32,058 nt of DNA, taken from contig RPFO01002156.1 of assembly GCA_009746045.1 (NCBI GenBank), forward strand, positions 1 to 32,058, read 5' to 3'. Positions 1-7,949 of this stretch are shown in pieces. Numbering within the stretch: position 1 is the stretch's first letter; the number at the start of each line of letters is the position of its first letter. The notes beneath the pieces are model-generated. The model saw only the letters and a program-made list of their open reading frames with translations. It made no database searches and was not told the DNA's origin. This DNA comes from Mesostigma viride. Taxonomy: Eukaryota; Streptophyta; Mesostigmatophyceae; Mesostigmatales; Mesostigmataceae. The position numbers and the translations under genes are program-made.

Positions 1-243
1 ACCGCATGTGGACGCTCAGGGAATTGTCCTTGGCAGAGTCTGGCGCTCCCCACCGCCCTGAAGACGAGGTGGCTGCAGCGGGAAGGCCACACTAAATCAC
101 TAATCGAAAATTACTTGGGAAATGTTGTCTCGGGCTGATGGACATGTGTGCCCCTCAATTGCGGAGTTAAATTGGATGTATAATTGAATGAAATACATTA
201 TTACATTCCATGCATCGATGCTCGAGTCATCGCGATATCTGAA

Positions 244-757
244 TATCTTACATAATTACAGACCCATCAATTGGAAGATCAGAAAGCTCCAGTGCATCTG
301 CTCTACGACCGGACGTCTCAATCGTACGTAGTGCTTTCGAGTTATAATTACCCTCAATGTATGTCTGGAAAATCCACGTGCAGGCAGTGTCAAATGCATG
401 GTATATGAACTAGTTATGTACATGTCAAGATGATGACAGTCAAGCGAGGCCATACATGTTGACGGACAAGTGAGCCTGTAGACCTACGTCGATCCCCAGT
501 TCCTCGATGTCGTGCGCAGCCCCGATATCATCAGATTTCCAATCCCCAACGGCCGTCGGCTCCGCAAAATCCACGTTCGCGATTAAACAGTGCAACCGCG
601 AGGGCCGTTCTAACTTGTAATCCACCTATATAATGGGCTCCGTCTCGTCACCGTGCGTTCGCATCAACAGGACAGCCACGGGTGTCGCGACGTCTCGGAC
701 GCTGTGCACTACACGCATCATCTCGGTCATCGCAGCCGTCGAGCACGTCACAAGCAT
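244..757 (-). pseudogene. Possible decayed coding stretch, function unknown
   Basis: Reading the minus strand from an ATG at 757, one frame gives 43 codons, a single TAG (626-628), 61 more codons to a TGA (440-442), a short stop-rich gap, and about 55 further open codons in the same frame ending at TAA near 244. The predicted peptides have ordinary soluble-protein composition (for example segments IANVDFAEPTAVGDW and RADALELSDLPIDG), unlike the neighbouring low-complexity sequence. The gap could be a short intron or simple decay; a 54-nt GT...AG interval would keep frame, but the splice signals are weak. The palindromic repeat at 546-559 falls inside the frame, which argues against a conserved gene. 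I recognise no family. The open length is only modestly longer than chance across six frames. Confidence 0.2.
546..559. repeat. Palindrome copy 1 (one mismatch)
   Basis: CCAACGGCCGTCGG is a near-perfect copy of the palindrome CCAACGGCCGTTGG found four more times in the left flank. The bases that follow (CTCCGCAAAAT) also resemble the flank of the other copies (CTCCGAGAAAT), so this is an older relative of the same repeat and not a chance palindrome. Confidence 0.6.
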
Positions 758-1177
758 CAATTATTCTCTGGACGAATTCTCGTGACCGTGTTGATATTAA
801 TGTCTGCCAACTTCACGACTGTGAACAGCAGCCTCACGCACGTCCGGTCCATCCGACTCCGTCAGGCGGTGTTGCGAATGGCGTCCTGCGTGCAAAAACC
901 AGTACATGAAGGACAATAATGTTAGCCCGTTAGACAGATTTGTCTGTGGTTCCGCTTACAGCAGTACTAATCACCCGTTACGCGGATTTCGGGCAAGTGG
1001 GTATCCTCCTACATTACATGTATCCAATTATGGACGGGAGATTTAAAATGGGAAACAAGTATCAGCGAACCCAGAATCAAGGTATCCACGCAACGGTTTT
1101 GAAGAAACGGCTATGTACATATAGACACAATGAACTGAACAAAACTTTAGTAGCTCACTCGTCGTTCACTTGTTAGT

Positions 1178-1297
1178 CGTAACGGAGGCAGTCATTCAGT
1201 CAGTTTGCAAGTTCAGTTGGCAAGTACGGAAACACACGCAAGTGCGTAACGGAGGCAGTCAGTCAGTCAGTTTGCAAGTGCAGTTGGCAAGTACGGA
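1178..1297 (+). repeat. 67-bp tandem duplication
   Basis: Two copies, beginning at 1178 and 1245, share CGTAACGGAGGCAGTC, TTTGCAAGT, CAGTTGGCAAGTACGGA and an internal run of CAGT steps. They differ by a few substitutions. No coding capacity is apparent. The second copy lacks the last part of the unit. Confidence 0.85.
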
Positions 1298-1601
1298 CCA
1301 CCAACCGCGTGTGTACGTCCATGATATCGCAATAATATAATCAAGAATAACAGGGAACGGTTAATGTATCCTTTACGCAGCTTTTTCGTTCAGGGCATGT
1401 TGAAATAACGAAAGTGGGGTCAGGTGTTCGAACCTTCCAAGTGCCGAATTTTTTACGAACCAGCGCATTCACGAACCTTGCACTGGGGACGCGGTGGACG
1501 TGTACCATTACCCCGGCCTAATTCTAGCATTGTACACAAGGGGCGGTGGCTAGCAGTAAAGAAGGGCATCCTAGTCATAACGCTGGGCAAGTTTAAAAGC
1601 A

Positions 1602-1615
1602 CCAACGGCCGTTGA
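1602..1615. repeat. Palindrome copy 2 (one mismatch)
   Basis: CCAACGGCCGTTGA, 13 of 14 bases of the palindrome. The sequence downstream (a purine-rich AGGAAAAAAAAAGAG stretch) does not match the other copies, so only the core is shared here. Confidence 0.55.
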
Positions 1616-1705
1616 GTAGGAAAAAAAAAGAGCAGGAGAAGAGCACGTCGACGTTTCAACAGCAAGACAAAAATATTGAACCCCGAGTACCAATGAAAAT
1701 GCTTT

Positions 1706-1767
1706 CATGCATGTCCACCCCGACGAGGCACAAATTCATGCATGCCCACCCCGACGAGGCACAAATT
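1706..1767 (+). repeat. 31-bp tandem duplication
   Basis: Two adjacent 31-bp copies, 1706-1736 and 1737-1767, differ at one base (CATGCATGT versus CATGCATGC, followed by CCACCCCGACGAGGCACAAA). No larger array and no associated gene. Confidence 0.9.
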
Positions 1768-1787
1768 AATGAACGACAGATTTCTCA

Positions 1788-1884
1788 CCCCCCCCCCGGC
1801 ACATGGAACAAGTGCCATCGCACGCACACACTTTGTAGACAGGAGAGTTTCGAGAGTCCAACGGCCGTTGGCTCGGAGAAATTG
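1788..1884 (+). repeat. Diverged dispersed repeat, upstream copy
   Basis: A C-run, a GTGCCAT...CACGCACACAC segment, a TTCGA segment, then the perfect palindrome CCAACGGCCGTTGG (1858-1871) and GAGAAAT. The same order of motifs recurs at 2047-2140 with many substitutions and small indels. This shows that the palindrome is part of a repeat of roughly 95 bp. Confidence 0.7.
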
Positions 1885-2046
1885 ACAGTACACCCGTAAA
1901 GACATTAAAATTATCACTTTGTTGTCTTATGTGTGCCGTGTCATTTCCCAAGGTCAAAAGCCGTCAACTTCTGCACCTCTTGTCCCTCCCACCCGTACGC
2001 ACTAAGCATGCCCACCTTACACTACCACATGTGGCTCTTGAGAAAA

Positions 2047-2140
2047 CTCCCCCCGACGATGCACATGTGCCATTCACGCACACACCTTCAGACAAGGCTA
2101 TCAGTTTTTCGAAGTCCAACGGCCGTTGGCTCCGAGAAAT
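2047..2140 (+). repeat. Diverged dispersed repeat, downstream copy
   Basis: This matches 1788-1884 in motif order: C-run, GTGCCATTCACGCACACAC, TTCGAAGT, palindrome (2116-2129), then GGCTCCGAGAAAT after the first half-site. Its 3' part also forms the start of the 153-bp tandem duplication. Confidence 0.7.
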
Positions 2141-2430
2141 GCTGTTACAACTCAAAATTACAATGGTGACATCCACGAGCTAGTGGTACGCCGAACAAGT
2201 GCTTGTATGACATATGGCGACTGCCCGTGAGGAAAAGTCCACCACCACACACGGTCAGTTTTTTGAGTCCAACGGCCGTTGGCTCCGAGAAATGCTGTTA
2301 CAACGCAAAATTACAATGGTGACATACATGAGCTAGTGGTACGCCGAACAAGTGCTTGTATGACATATGGCGACTGCCCGTGAGGAAAAGTCCACCACCA
2401 CACACGGACAGTTTTTTGACTCCAACGCAA
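2101..2430 (+). repeat. 153-bp tandem duplication with a third partial copy
   Basis: Two full copies, with palindromes at 2116-2129 and 2269-2282, are 153 bp apart and differ at only a few bases. A third start (CAGTTTTTTGACTCCAACG, about 2409-2427) lies another 153 bp on, then diverges. Each unit runs from the palindrome through CAAAATTACAATGGTGACAT and GAACAAGTGCTTGTATGACA to CCACCACCACACACGG. The recent duplication of a palindrome-bearing repeat suggests unequal exchange. No gene is apparent. Confidence 0.9.
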
Positions 2431-2505
2431 GAACAGACGTAATGCACACCAAGTGACCAAGTGGCAAGATAAAGACACCCTTGCCAATCTCTACCCACAA
2501 AAACT

Positions 2506-2535
2506 TAGCCCCGAAATCCGTAGCCCCGAAATCCG
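2506..2535 (+). repeat. 15-bp direct duplication
   Basis: TAGCCCCGAAATCCG occurs twice back to back with no difference (2506-2520 and 2521-2535). It is a simple replication-slippage type duplication. Confidence 0.9.
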
Positions 2536-2599
2536 TGATTGATTTGTACATTGTAGATGACAATGCAGCGATCACATGTATTCTGAAACCAACACGTTT

Positions 2600-2647
2600 T
2601 TACCTAGTTATCATGGTAACCAATTTATGGTTACCTAGTTATCCATG
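2600..2647. repeat. Direct repeats enclosing an inverted repeat
   Basis: TTACCTAGTTATC occurs at about 2600 and 2631. Between and overlapping them, GGTAACC and GGTTACC form a 7-bp inverted repeat around an AT-rich loop. This could be a footprint or a small hairpin element, but no function can be assigned. Confidence 0.5.
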
Positions 2648-2763
2648 GCTAGAAAGTTGTAAATACACGATGTGGCCACACACGCCATAGATGAAAATCA
2701 TAACCAGATCACGCACATGATCATGGAAGGGGACTCTATTGATCTCAAAAAAGAAAGCTCAAG

Positions 2764-2819
2764 ACACCCTACACCCTACACCCTACACCCTACACCATAC
2801 ATCCTACAACCTACACCCT
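2764..2819 (+). repeat. Interstitial telomere-like heptamer array
   Basis: Eight consecutive 7-bp units. Five are exact ACACCCT (2764-2791 and 2813-2819) and three carry one substitution each (ACACCAT, ACATCCT, ACAACCT). The complementary strand reads AGGGTGT, which resembles but does not equal common telomere repeats such as TTTAGGG. Whether it is the organism's own or an ancestral telomere repeat, or only a look-alike microsatellite, cannot be told from this window. It sits 36 bp before a tRNA remnant and about 360 bp before the satellite. Confidence 0.7.
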
Positions 2820-2855
2820 TAACTCTCCACCCTTAGCTTACGTGACCTTTTTTTC

Positions 2856-2924
2856 GGAGAAATGTCCGAGTGGAATGCTATGTATGGGGTAACTTTCCCA
2901 AGGGTTCGAATCCCTCTTTCTCCA
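2856..2924 (+). pseudogene. tRNA-Ser remnant (organellar/bacterial type), truncated
   Basis: GGAGAAA (2856-2862) pairs perfectly with TTTCTCC (2917-2923) as a 7-bp acceptor stem. TCCGAGTGGA gives a shrunken D arm. GGGGTAACTTTCCCA looks like the extra variable arm of class II serine tRNAs. AGGGTTCGAATCCCT is a near-complete T arm, with one A-C mismatch at its base. About 20 nt of D loop and anticodon arm are missing, so there is no usable anticodon stem. This is a degenerate copy and not a working tRNA. The style (GGAGAAATGTCCGAGTGG) fits plastid or bacterial tRNA-Ser better than typical eukaryotic nuclear tRNA-Ser. The internal A-box-like (TGTCCGAGTGG) and B-box (GGTTCGAATCC) promoters are preserved. 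Confidence 0.65.
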
Positions 2925-2930
2925 TTAGAG

Positions 2931-2934
2931 TTTT
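2931..2934 (+). terminator. Possible Pol III terminator behind the tRNA remnant
   Basis: A TTTT run lies 6 nt after the last base of the tRNA-like sequence, with a second TTT shortly after. Four or more Ts is the usual RNA polymerase III stop. If the internal A and B boxes still recruit the polymerase, a transcript of about 80 nt would end here. The evidence is positional only. Confidence 0.3.
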
Positions 2935-3030
2935 GTTTAGCTTCTATTCTCGTCTACACATAATTCACACGAAGTACGCTTGCAAATACTTTATTACTAT
3001 TTTGTTTGATATACTACACTAATATTATAA

Positions 3031-3175
3031 TTGTTGTGTGTGTGTGTTGTTCACGTGTGCGTGTGTGTGTTGTGTGTGTGTGTGTGTTGTGCGTGTGCGT
3101 GTGCGTGTGCGTGTGCGTGTGCGTGTGCGTGTGTGTGTGTATATAATTTTTTGTTGTGTGTGTGTGTTGTGTGTT
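3031..3175 (+). repeat. GT / GTGTGC microsatellite at the satellite boundary
   Basis: Runs of GT interrupted by TT steps, then seven copies of GCGTGT (3091-3132), more GT, a short TATATAATTTTTTG spacer, and GT again to about 3175. Nearly the whole tract alternates purine and pyrimidine. It abuts the first recognisable satellite unit. Confidence 0.9.
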
Positions 3176-3600
3176 GTACGTGCAAGGTGTATGTACATGT
3201 GTGTGCAGCCGGCCCTTGCGTGCGCGGTGTGTGTACGTTTCTGTGCAGCCGCCCCTTGCGTGCGCGGTGTATGTACGTGTGTGTGCATGCCGGCCCTTGC
3301 GTGCATGGTGTGTGTACGTGTGTGTGCAGCCGCCCCTTGCGTGCGCGGTGTATGTACATGTGTTTGCACTCGCCCATTGCGTGCGCGGTGTATGTACGTG
3401 TGTGTGCAGCCGCCCCTTGCGTGCGCGGTGGATGTACGTGTGTGCGCACTCGCCCCTTGCGTGCGCGGTGTATGTACGTGTGTGTGCAGCCGCCCCTTGC
3501 GTGCGCGGTGTATGTACATGTGTGTGCATCCTTGTCCTTGCGTGCATGGTGTATGTACATGTGAGTGCCGTCGCCCCAACCGTGCATTGTGTATGTACGT

Positions 3601-4482
3601 GTGTGTGCAGCCGCCCCTTGCGTGCATGGTGTGTGTACATGTGTGTGCATCCTTGTCCTTGCGTGCATGGTGTATGTACATGTGTTTGCACTCGCCCCTT
3701 GCGTGCGCGGTGTGTGTACGTGTGTGTGCAGCCGCCCCTTGCGTGCATGGTGTGTGTACATGTGTGTGCATCCTTGTCCTTGCGTGCATGGTGTGTGTAC
3801 ATGTGTGTGCAGCCGCCCCTTGCGTGCGCGGTGGATGTACATGTGCGGGCAGTTGCCCCTTGCGTGCGCGGTGTATGTACATGTGTTTGCACTCGCCCCT
3901 TGCGTGCGCGGTGTATGTACATGTGTGTGCAGCCGCCCCTTGCGTGCATGGTGTATGTACATGTGCTTGCACTGGCCCCGTGCGTGCGCGGTGTATGTAC
4001 GTGTGTGTGCAGCCGCCCTTGCGTGCGCGGTGTGTGTACGTGTGTGTGCAGCCGCCCCTTGCGTGCATGGTGTGTGTACATGTGTGTGCATCCTTGTCCT
4101 TGCGTGCATGGTGTATGTACATGTGTTTGCACTCGCCCCTTGCGTGCGCGGTGTGTGTACGTGTGTGTGCAGCCGCCCCTTGCGTGCATGGTGTGTGTAC
4201 ATGTGTGTGCATCCTTGTCCTTGCGTGCATGGTGTGTGTACATGTGTGTGCAGCCGCCCCTTGCGTGCGCGGTGGATGTACATGTGCGGGCAGTTGCCCC
4301 TTGCGTGCGCGGTGTATGTACATGTGTTTGCACTCGCCCCTTGCGTGCGCGGTGTATGTACATGTGTGTGCAGCCGCCCCTTGCGTGCATGGTGTATGTA
4401 CATGTGCTTGCACTGGCCCCGTGCGTGCGCGGTGTATGTACGTGTGTGTGCAGCCGCCCCTTGCGTGCGCGGTGTATGTACG
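3601..4482 (+). repeat. Higher-order repeat, 441-bp period (11 monomers), family I
   Basis: The same ordered series of monomers (CATCCTTGTCC, CACTCGCC, CATCCTTGTCC, CAGTTGCC, CACTCGCC, CACTGGCCCC types among them) repeats with an offset of exactly 441 bp at several checked points (3661/4102, 3691/4132, 3971/4412). The odd period reflects two 41-bp monomers and one 1-bp deletion (CCGCCCTTGCG near 4016). Confidence 0.8.
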
Positions 4483-5714
4483 TGCGTGTGCAGCCGCCCC
4501 TTGCGTGCGCGGTGTATGTACATGTGTGTGCATCCTTGTCCTTGCGTGCGCGGTGTATGTACATGTGTTTGCACTCGCCCCTTGCGTGCGCGGTGGATGT
4601 ACATGTGTGTGCAGCCGCCCCTTGCGTGCATGGTTTATGTACATGTGTGTGCAGTCGCCGGCCCCGTGCGTGCGCAGTGGATGTACGTGTGTGTGCAGCC
4701 GCCCCGTGCGTGCATGGTGTGTGTACGTGTGTGTGCAGCAGCCCCTTGCGTGCGCGGTGTATGTACGTTTCTGTGCATGCCGGCCCTTGCGTGCATGGTG
4801 TATGTACATGTGCTTGCAGCCGCCCCTTGCGTGCATGGTGTATGTACATGTGCTTGCACTGGCCCCGTGCGTGCGCGGTGTATGTACGTGTGTGCGCACT
4901 CGCCCCTTGCGTGCGCGGTGTATGTACGTGTGTGTGCAGCCGCCCCTTGCGTGCGCGGTGTATGTACATGTGTGTGCAGCCGCCCCTTGCGTGTGCGGTG
5001 GATGTACATGTGCGGGCAGTTGCCCCTTGCGTGCGCGGTGTATGTACATGTGTTTGCACTCGCCCCTTGCGTGCGCGGTGTATGTACATGTGTGTGCAGC
5101 CGCCCCTTGCGTGCATGGTGTATGTACATGTGCTTGCACTGGCCCCGTGCGTGCGCGGTGTATGTACGTGTGTGTGCAGCCGCCCCTTGCGTGCGCGGTG
5201 TATGTACGTGTGTGCGCACTCGCCCCTTGCGTGCGCGGTGTATGTACGTGTGTGTGCAGCCGCCCCTTGCGTGCGCGGTGTATGTACATGTGTGTGCATC
5301 CTTGTCCTTGCGTGCGCGGTGTATGTACATGTGTTTGCACTCGCCCCTTGCGTGCGCGGTGTATGTACATGTGTGTGCAGCCGCCCCTTGCGTGCATGGT
5401 TTATGTACATGTGTGTGCAGTCGCCCCGTGCGTGCGCAGTGTATGTACGTGTGTGTGCAGCCGCCCCTTGCGTGCGTGGTGTGTGTACATGTGAGTGCAG
5501 CCGCCCCTTGCGTGCGCGGTGTATGTACGTGTGTGTGCAGCAGCCCCTTGCGTGCTTTGTGTGTGTACATGTGTGTGAATCCTTGTCCTTGCGTGCATGG
5601 TGTGTGTACGTGTGTGTGCAGCCGCCCCTTGCGTGCATGGTGGATGTACATGTGAGTGCCGTTGCCCCTTGCGTGCGCGGTGTATGTACGTGTGTGTGCA
5701 GCCGTCCCTTAATT

Positions 5715-7949
5715 GCGTGCGCGGTGTGTGTACGTGTGTGTGCACTCGCCCCTTGCGTGCGCGGTGTATGTACGTGTGTGCAGCCGCCCCTTGCGTGCGC
5801 GGTGTATGCCAGTGTGTGTGCATGCCGGCCCTTGCGTGCAAGGTGGTGTGTAAGTGTGTGTGCAGCCCCTTGCGTGCATGGTGTATGTACGTGTGTGTGC
5901 AGCCGGCCCTTGCGTGCATGGTGTGTGTACATGTGAGTGCAGCCGTCCCTTCCGTGCATGGTGTGTGTACGTGTGTGTGCAGTTGCCCCTTGCGTGCGCA
6001 GTGTATGTACGTGTGTGTGCATGCCGGCCCTTGCGTGCATGGTGTGTGTACGTGTGTGTGCAGTTGCCCCTTGCATGCGCGGTGTATGTACATGTGAGTG
6101 CAGCCGCCCAAGAGTATGTACATGTGAGTGCCGTCGCCCCTAATTGCGTGCATTGTGTGTGTAAGTGTGTGTGCAGCAGCCCCTTGCGTGCGCGGTGTAT
6201 GTACGTGTGTGTGCAGCCGCCCCTTGCGTGCTTTGTGTGTGTACATGTGTGTGCATCCTTGTCCTTGCGTGCATGGTGTATGTACATGTGTGTGCAGCCG
6301 GCCCTTGCGTGCGCGGTGGATGTACATGTGCGGGCAGTTGCCCCTTGCGTGCGCGGTGTATGTACGTGTGTGTGCAGCCGTCCCTTGCGTGCGCGGTGTA
6401 TGTACGTGTGTGTGCAGCCGCCCCTTGCGTGCATGGTGAGTGTAAGTGTGTGTGCAGCAGCCCCTTGCGTGCGCAGTGTATGTACGTGTGTGTGCAGCCG
6501 CCCCTTGCGTGCGCGGTGTGTGTATACTGTGTGTGCATGCCGGCCCTTGCGTGCATGGTGTGTGTACGTGTGTGTGCAGCCGCCCCTTACATGGGCGGTG
6601 TATGTACGTGTGTGTGCATGCCGGCCCTTGCGTGCGCGGTGTATGTATGTGTTAATGCAGCCGCCCCTTGCGTGCGCAGTGTATGTCCATGTGTGGGCAG
6701 TTTCCCCTTGCGTGCGCGGTGTATGTACGTGTGTGTGCAGCCGGCCCTTGCGTGCGCGGTGTGTGTACATGTGTGTGCAGTTGCCCCTTGCGTGCGCGGT
6801 GTATGTAAGTGTGTGTGCAGCCGGCCCTTGCGTGCGCGGTGTGTGTACATGTGAGTGCAGCTGCCCCAAGCGTGCGCGGTGTGTGTACATGTGTGTGCAG
6901 TTGCCCCTTGCGTGCGCGGTGGATGTACGTGTGTGTGCATGCCGGCAATTGCGTGCATGGTGTGTGTACGTGTGTGTGCAGCCGCCCCTTGCGTGCGCGG
7001 TGTATGCCAGTGTGTGTGCATGCCGGCCCTTGCGTGCAAGGTGTGTGTAAGTGTGTGTGCAGCCCCTTGCGTGCATGGTGTATGTACGTGTGTGTGCAGC
7101 TGCCCCTTGCGTGCGCGGTGTGTGTACGTGTGTGTGCAGCCGCCCCGTGGTTGCGCGGTGTATGTACATGTGTGTGCAGTTGCCCCTTGCGTGCGCGGTG
7201 TATGTACGTGTGTGTGCAGCCGCCCCTTGCGTGCGCGGTGTAGGTACGTGTGTGTGCAGCCGCCCCAAGCGTGCGCGGTGTGTGTACATGTGTGTGCAGT
7301 TGCCCCTTGCGTGCGCGGTGTATGTACGTGTGTGTGCAGCCGCCCCGTGGTTGCGCGGTGTATGTACATGTGTGTGCAATTGCCCCTTGCGTGCGCGGTG
7401 TATGTACGTGTGTGTGCAGCCGCCCCTTGCGTGCGCGGTGTAGGTACGTGTGTGTGCAGCCGCCCCAAGCGTGCGCGGTGTGTGTACATGTGTGTGCAGT
7501 TGCCCCTTGCGTGCGCGGTGTGTGTACGTGTGTGTGCAGCCGCCCCTTGCGTGCGCGGTGGATGTACGTGTGTGTGCATGCCGGCAATTGCGTGCATGGT
7601 GTGTGTACGTGTGTGCGCACTCGCCCCTTGCGTGCGCGGTGTATGTACGTGTGTGTGCAGCCGCCCCTTGCGTGCGCGGTGTATGTACATGTGTGTGCAG
7701 CCGCCCCTTGCGTGTGCGGTGGATGTACATGTGCGGGCAGTTGCCCCTTGCGTGCGCGGTGTGTGTACGTGTGTGTGCAGCCGCCCCTTGCGTGCGCGTT
7801 GGATGTACGTGTGTGTGCAGTTGCCCCTTGCGTGCGCGGTGGATGTACGGGTGTGTGCAGCCGCCCCAAGCGTGCGCGGTGTGTGTACATGTGTGTGCAG
7901 TTGCCCCTTGCGTGCGCGGTGTGTGTACGTGTGTGTGCAGCCGCCCCTT
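5715..7949 (+). repeat. 2,235-bp segmental duplication, copy 1
   Basis: This stretch recurs immediately downstream with an offset of 2,235 bp. Irregular features are shared exactly: the CCCAAGAGTATG junction, GTATACTGTGTG, CCCCTTACATGGGCGG and GTGTTAATGCAG. A third relative lies at an offset of 11,400 bp in S2. Because it contains many off-register variants, homology can be followed without ambiguity. Confidence 0.9.
7101..7500 (+). repeat. Higher-order repeat, 200-bp pentamer, family II
   Basis: Two exact-phase copies of a five-monomer unit: GTGGTTGCG type, CAGTTGCC type, a monomer ending GTGTAGGTAC, CCCCAAGCG type, CAGTTGCC type. Checked positions: GCCCCGTGG at 7141 and 7341, TAGGTACGTG at 7241 and 7441. 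The same pair recurs near 9336, 10375, 18501, 19540 and 23639. The TAG in GTGTAGGTAC is one of the few stop codons inside the satellite. Confidence 0.85.

Larger units (their letters stand above)
1..3030. other. Single-copy left flank without a confident gene
   Basis: This is the only sizeable stretch that is neither satellite nor element. Base composition is mixed, with GC-richer patches near 1-100 and 480-900 and AT-rich stretches near 150-250 and 2930-3030. All reading frames are short. I found no recognisable domain, no convincing start context and no clear exon series. The region contains several small duplications and palindromes, listed separately, which suggests it is the degenerate margin of a repeat-rich chromosome region. 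A frame open from the window edge (positions 3-95, ending TAA) could be the last codons of a gene entering from the left, but 30 codons cannot establish that. Confidence 0.7.

Noticed and set aside
3-95. Possible 3' end of a gene entering from the left (30 codons then TAA)
   Set aside because: Too short to separate from chance; no motif, and the other two frames are also partly open here.
653-919. Plus-strand 88-codon frame
   Set aside because: Overlaps a second plus-strand frame and the more protein-like minus-strand frame. Composition (His/Arg/Ser-rich) is not convincing and no motif is recognised.
3156-5936. Plus-strand Cys-rich frames that resemble keratin-associated or metallothionein-like proteins
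   Set aside because: The cysteines come from TGTGTG/TGCGTG in the repeat. Overlapping frames on the same DNA give equally long and equally Cys-rich peptides.
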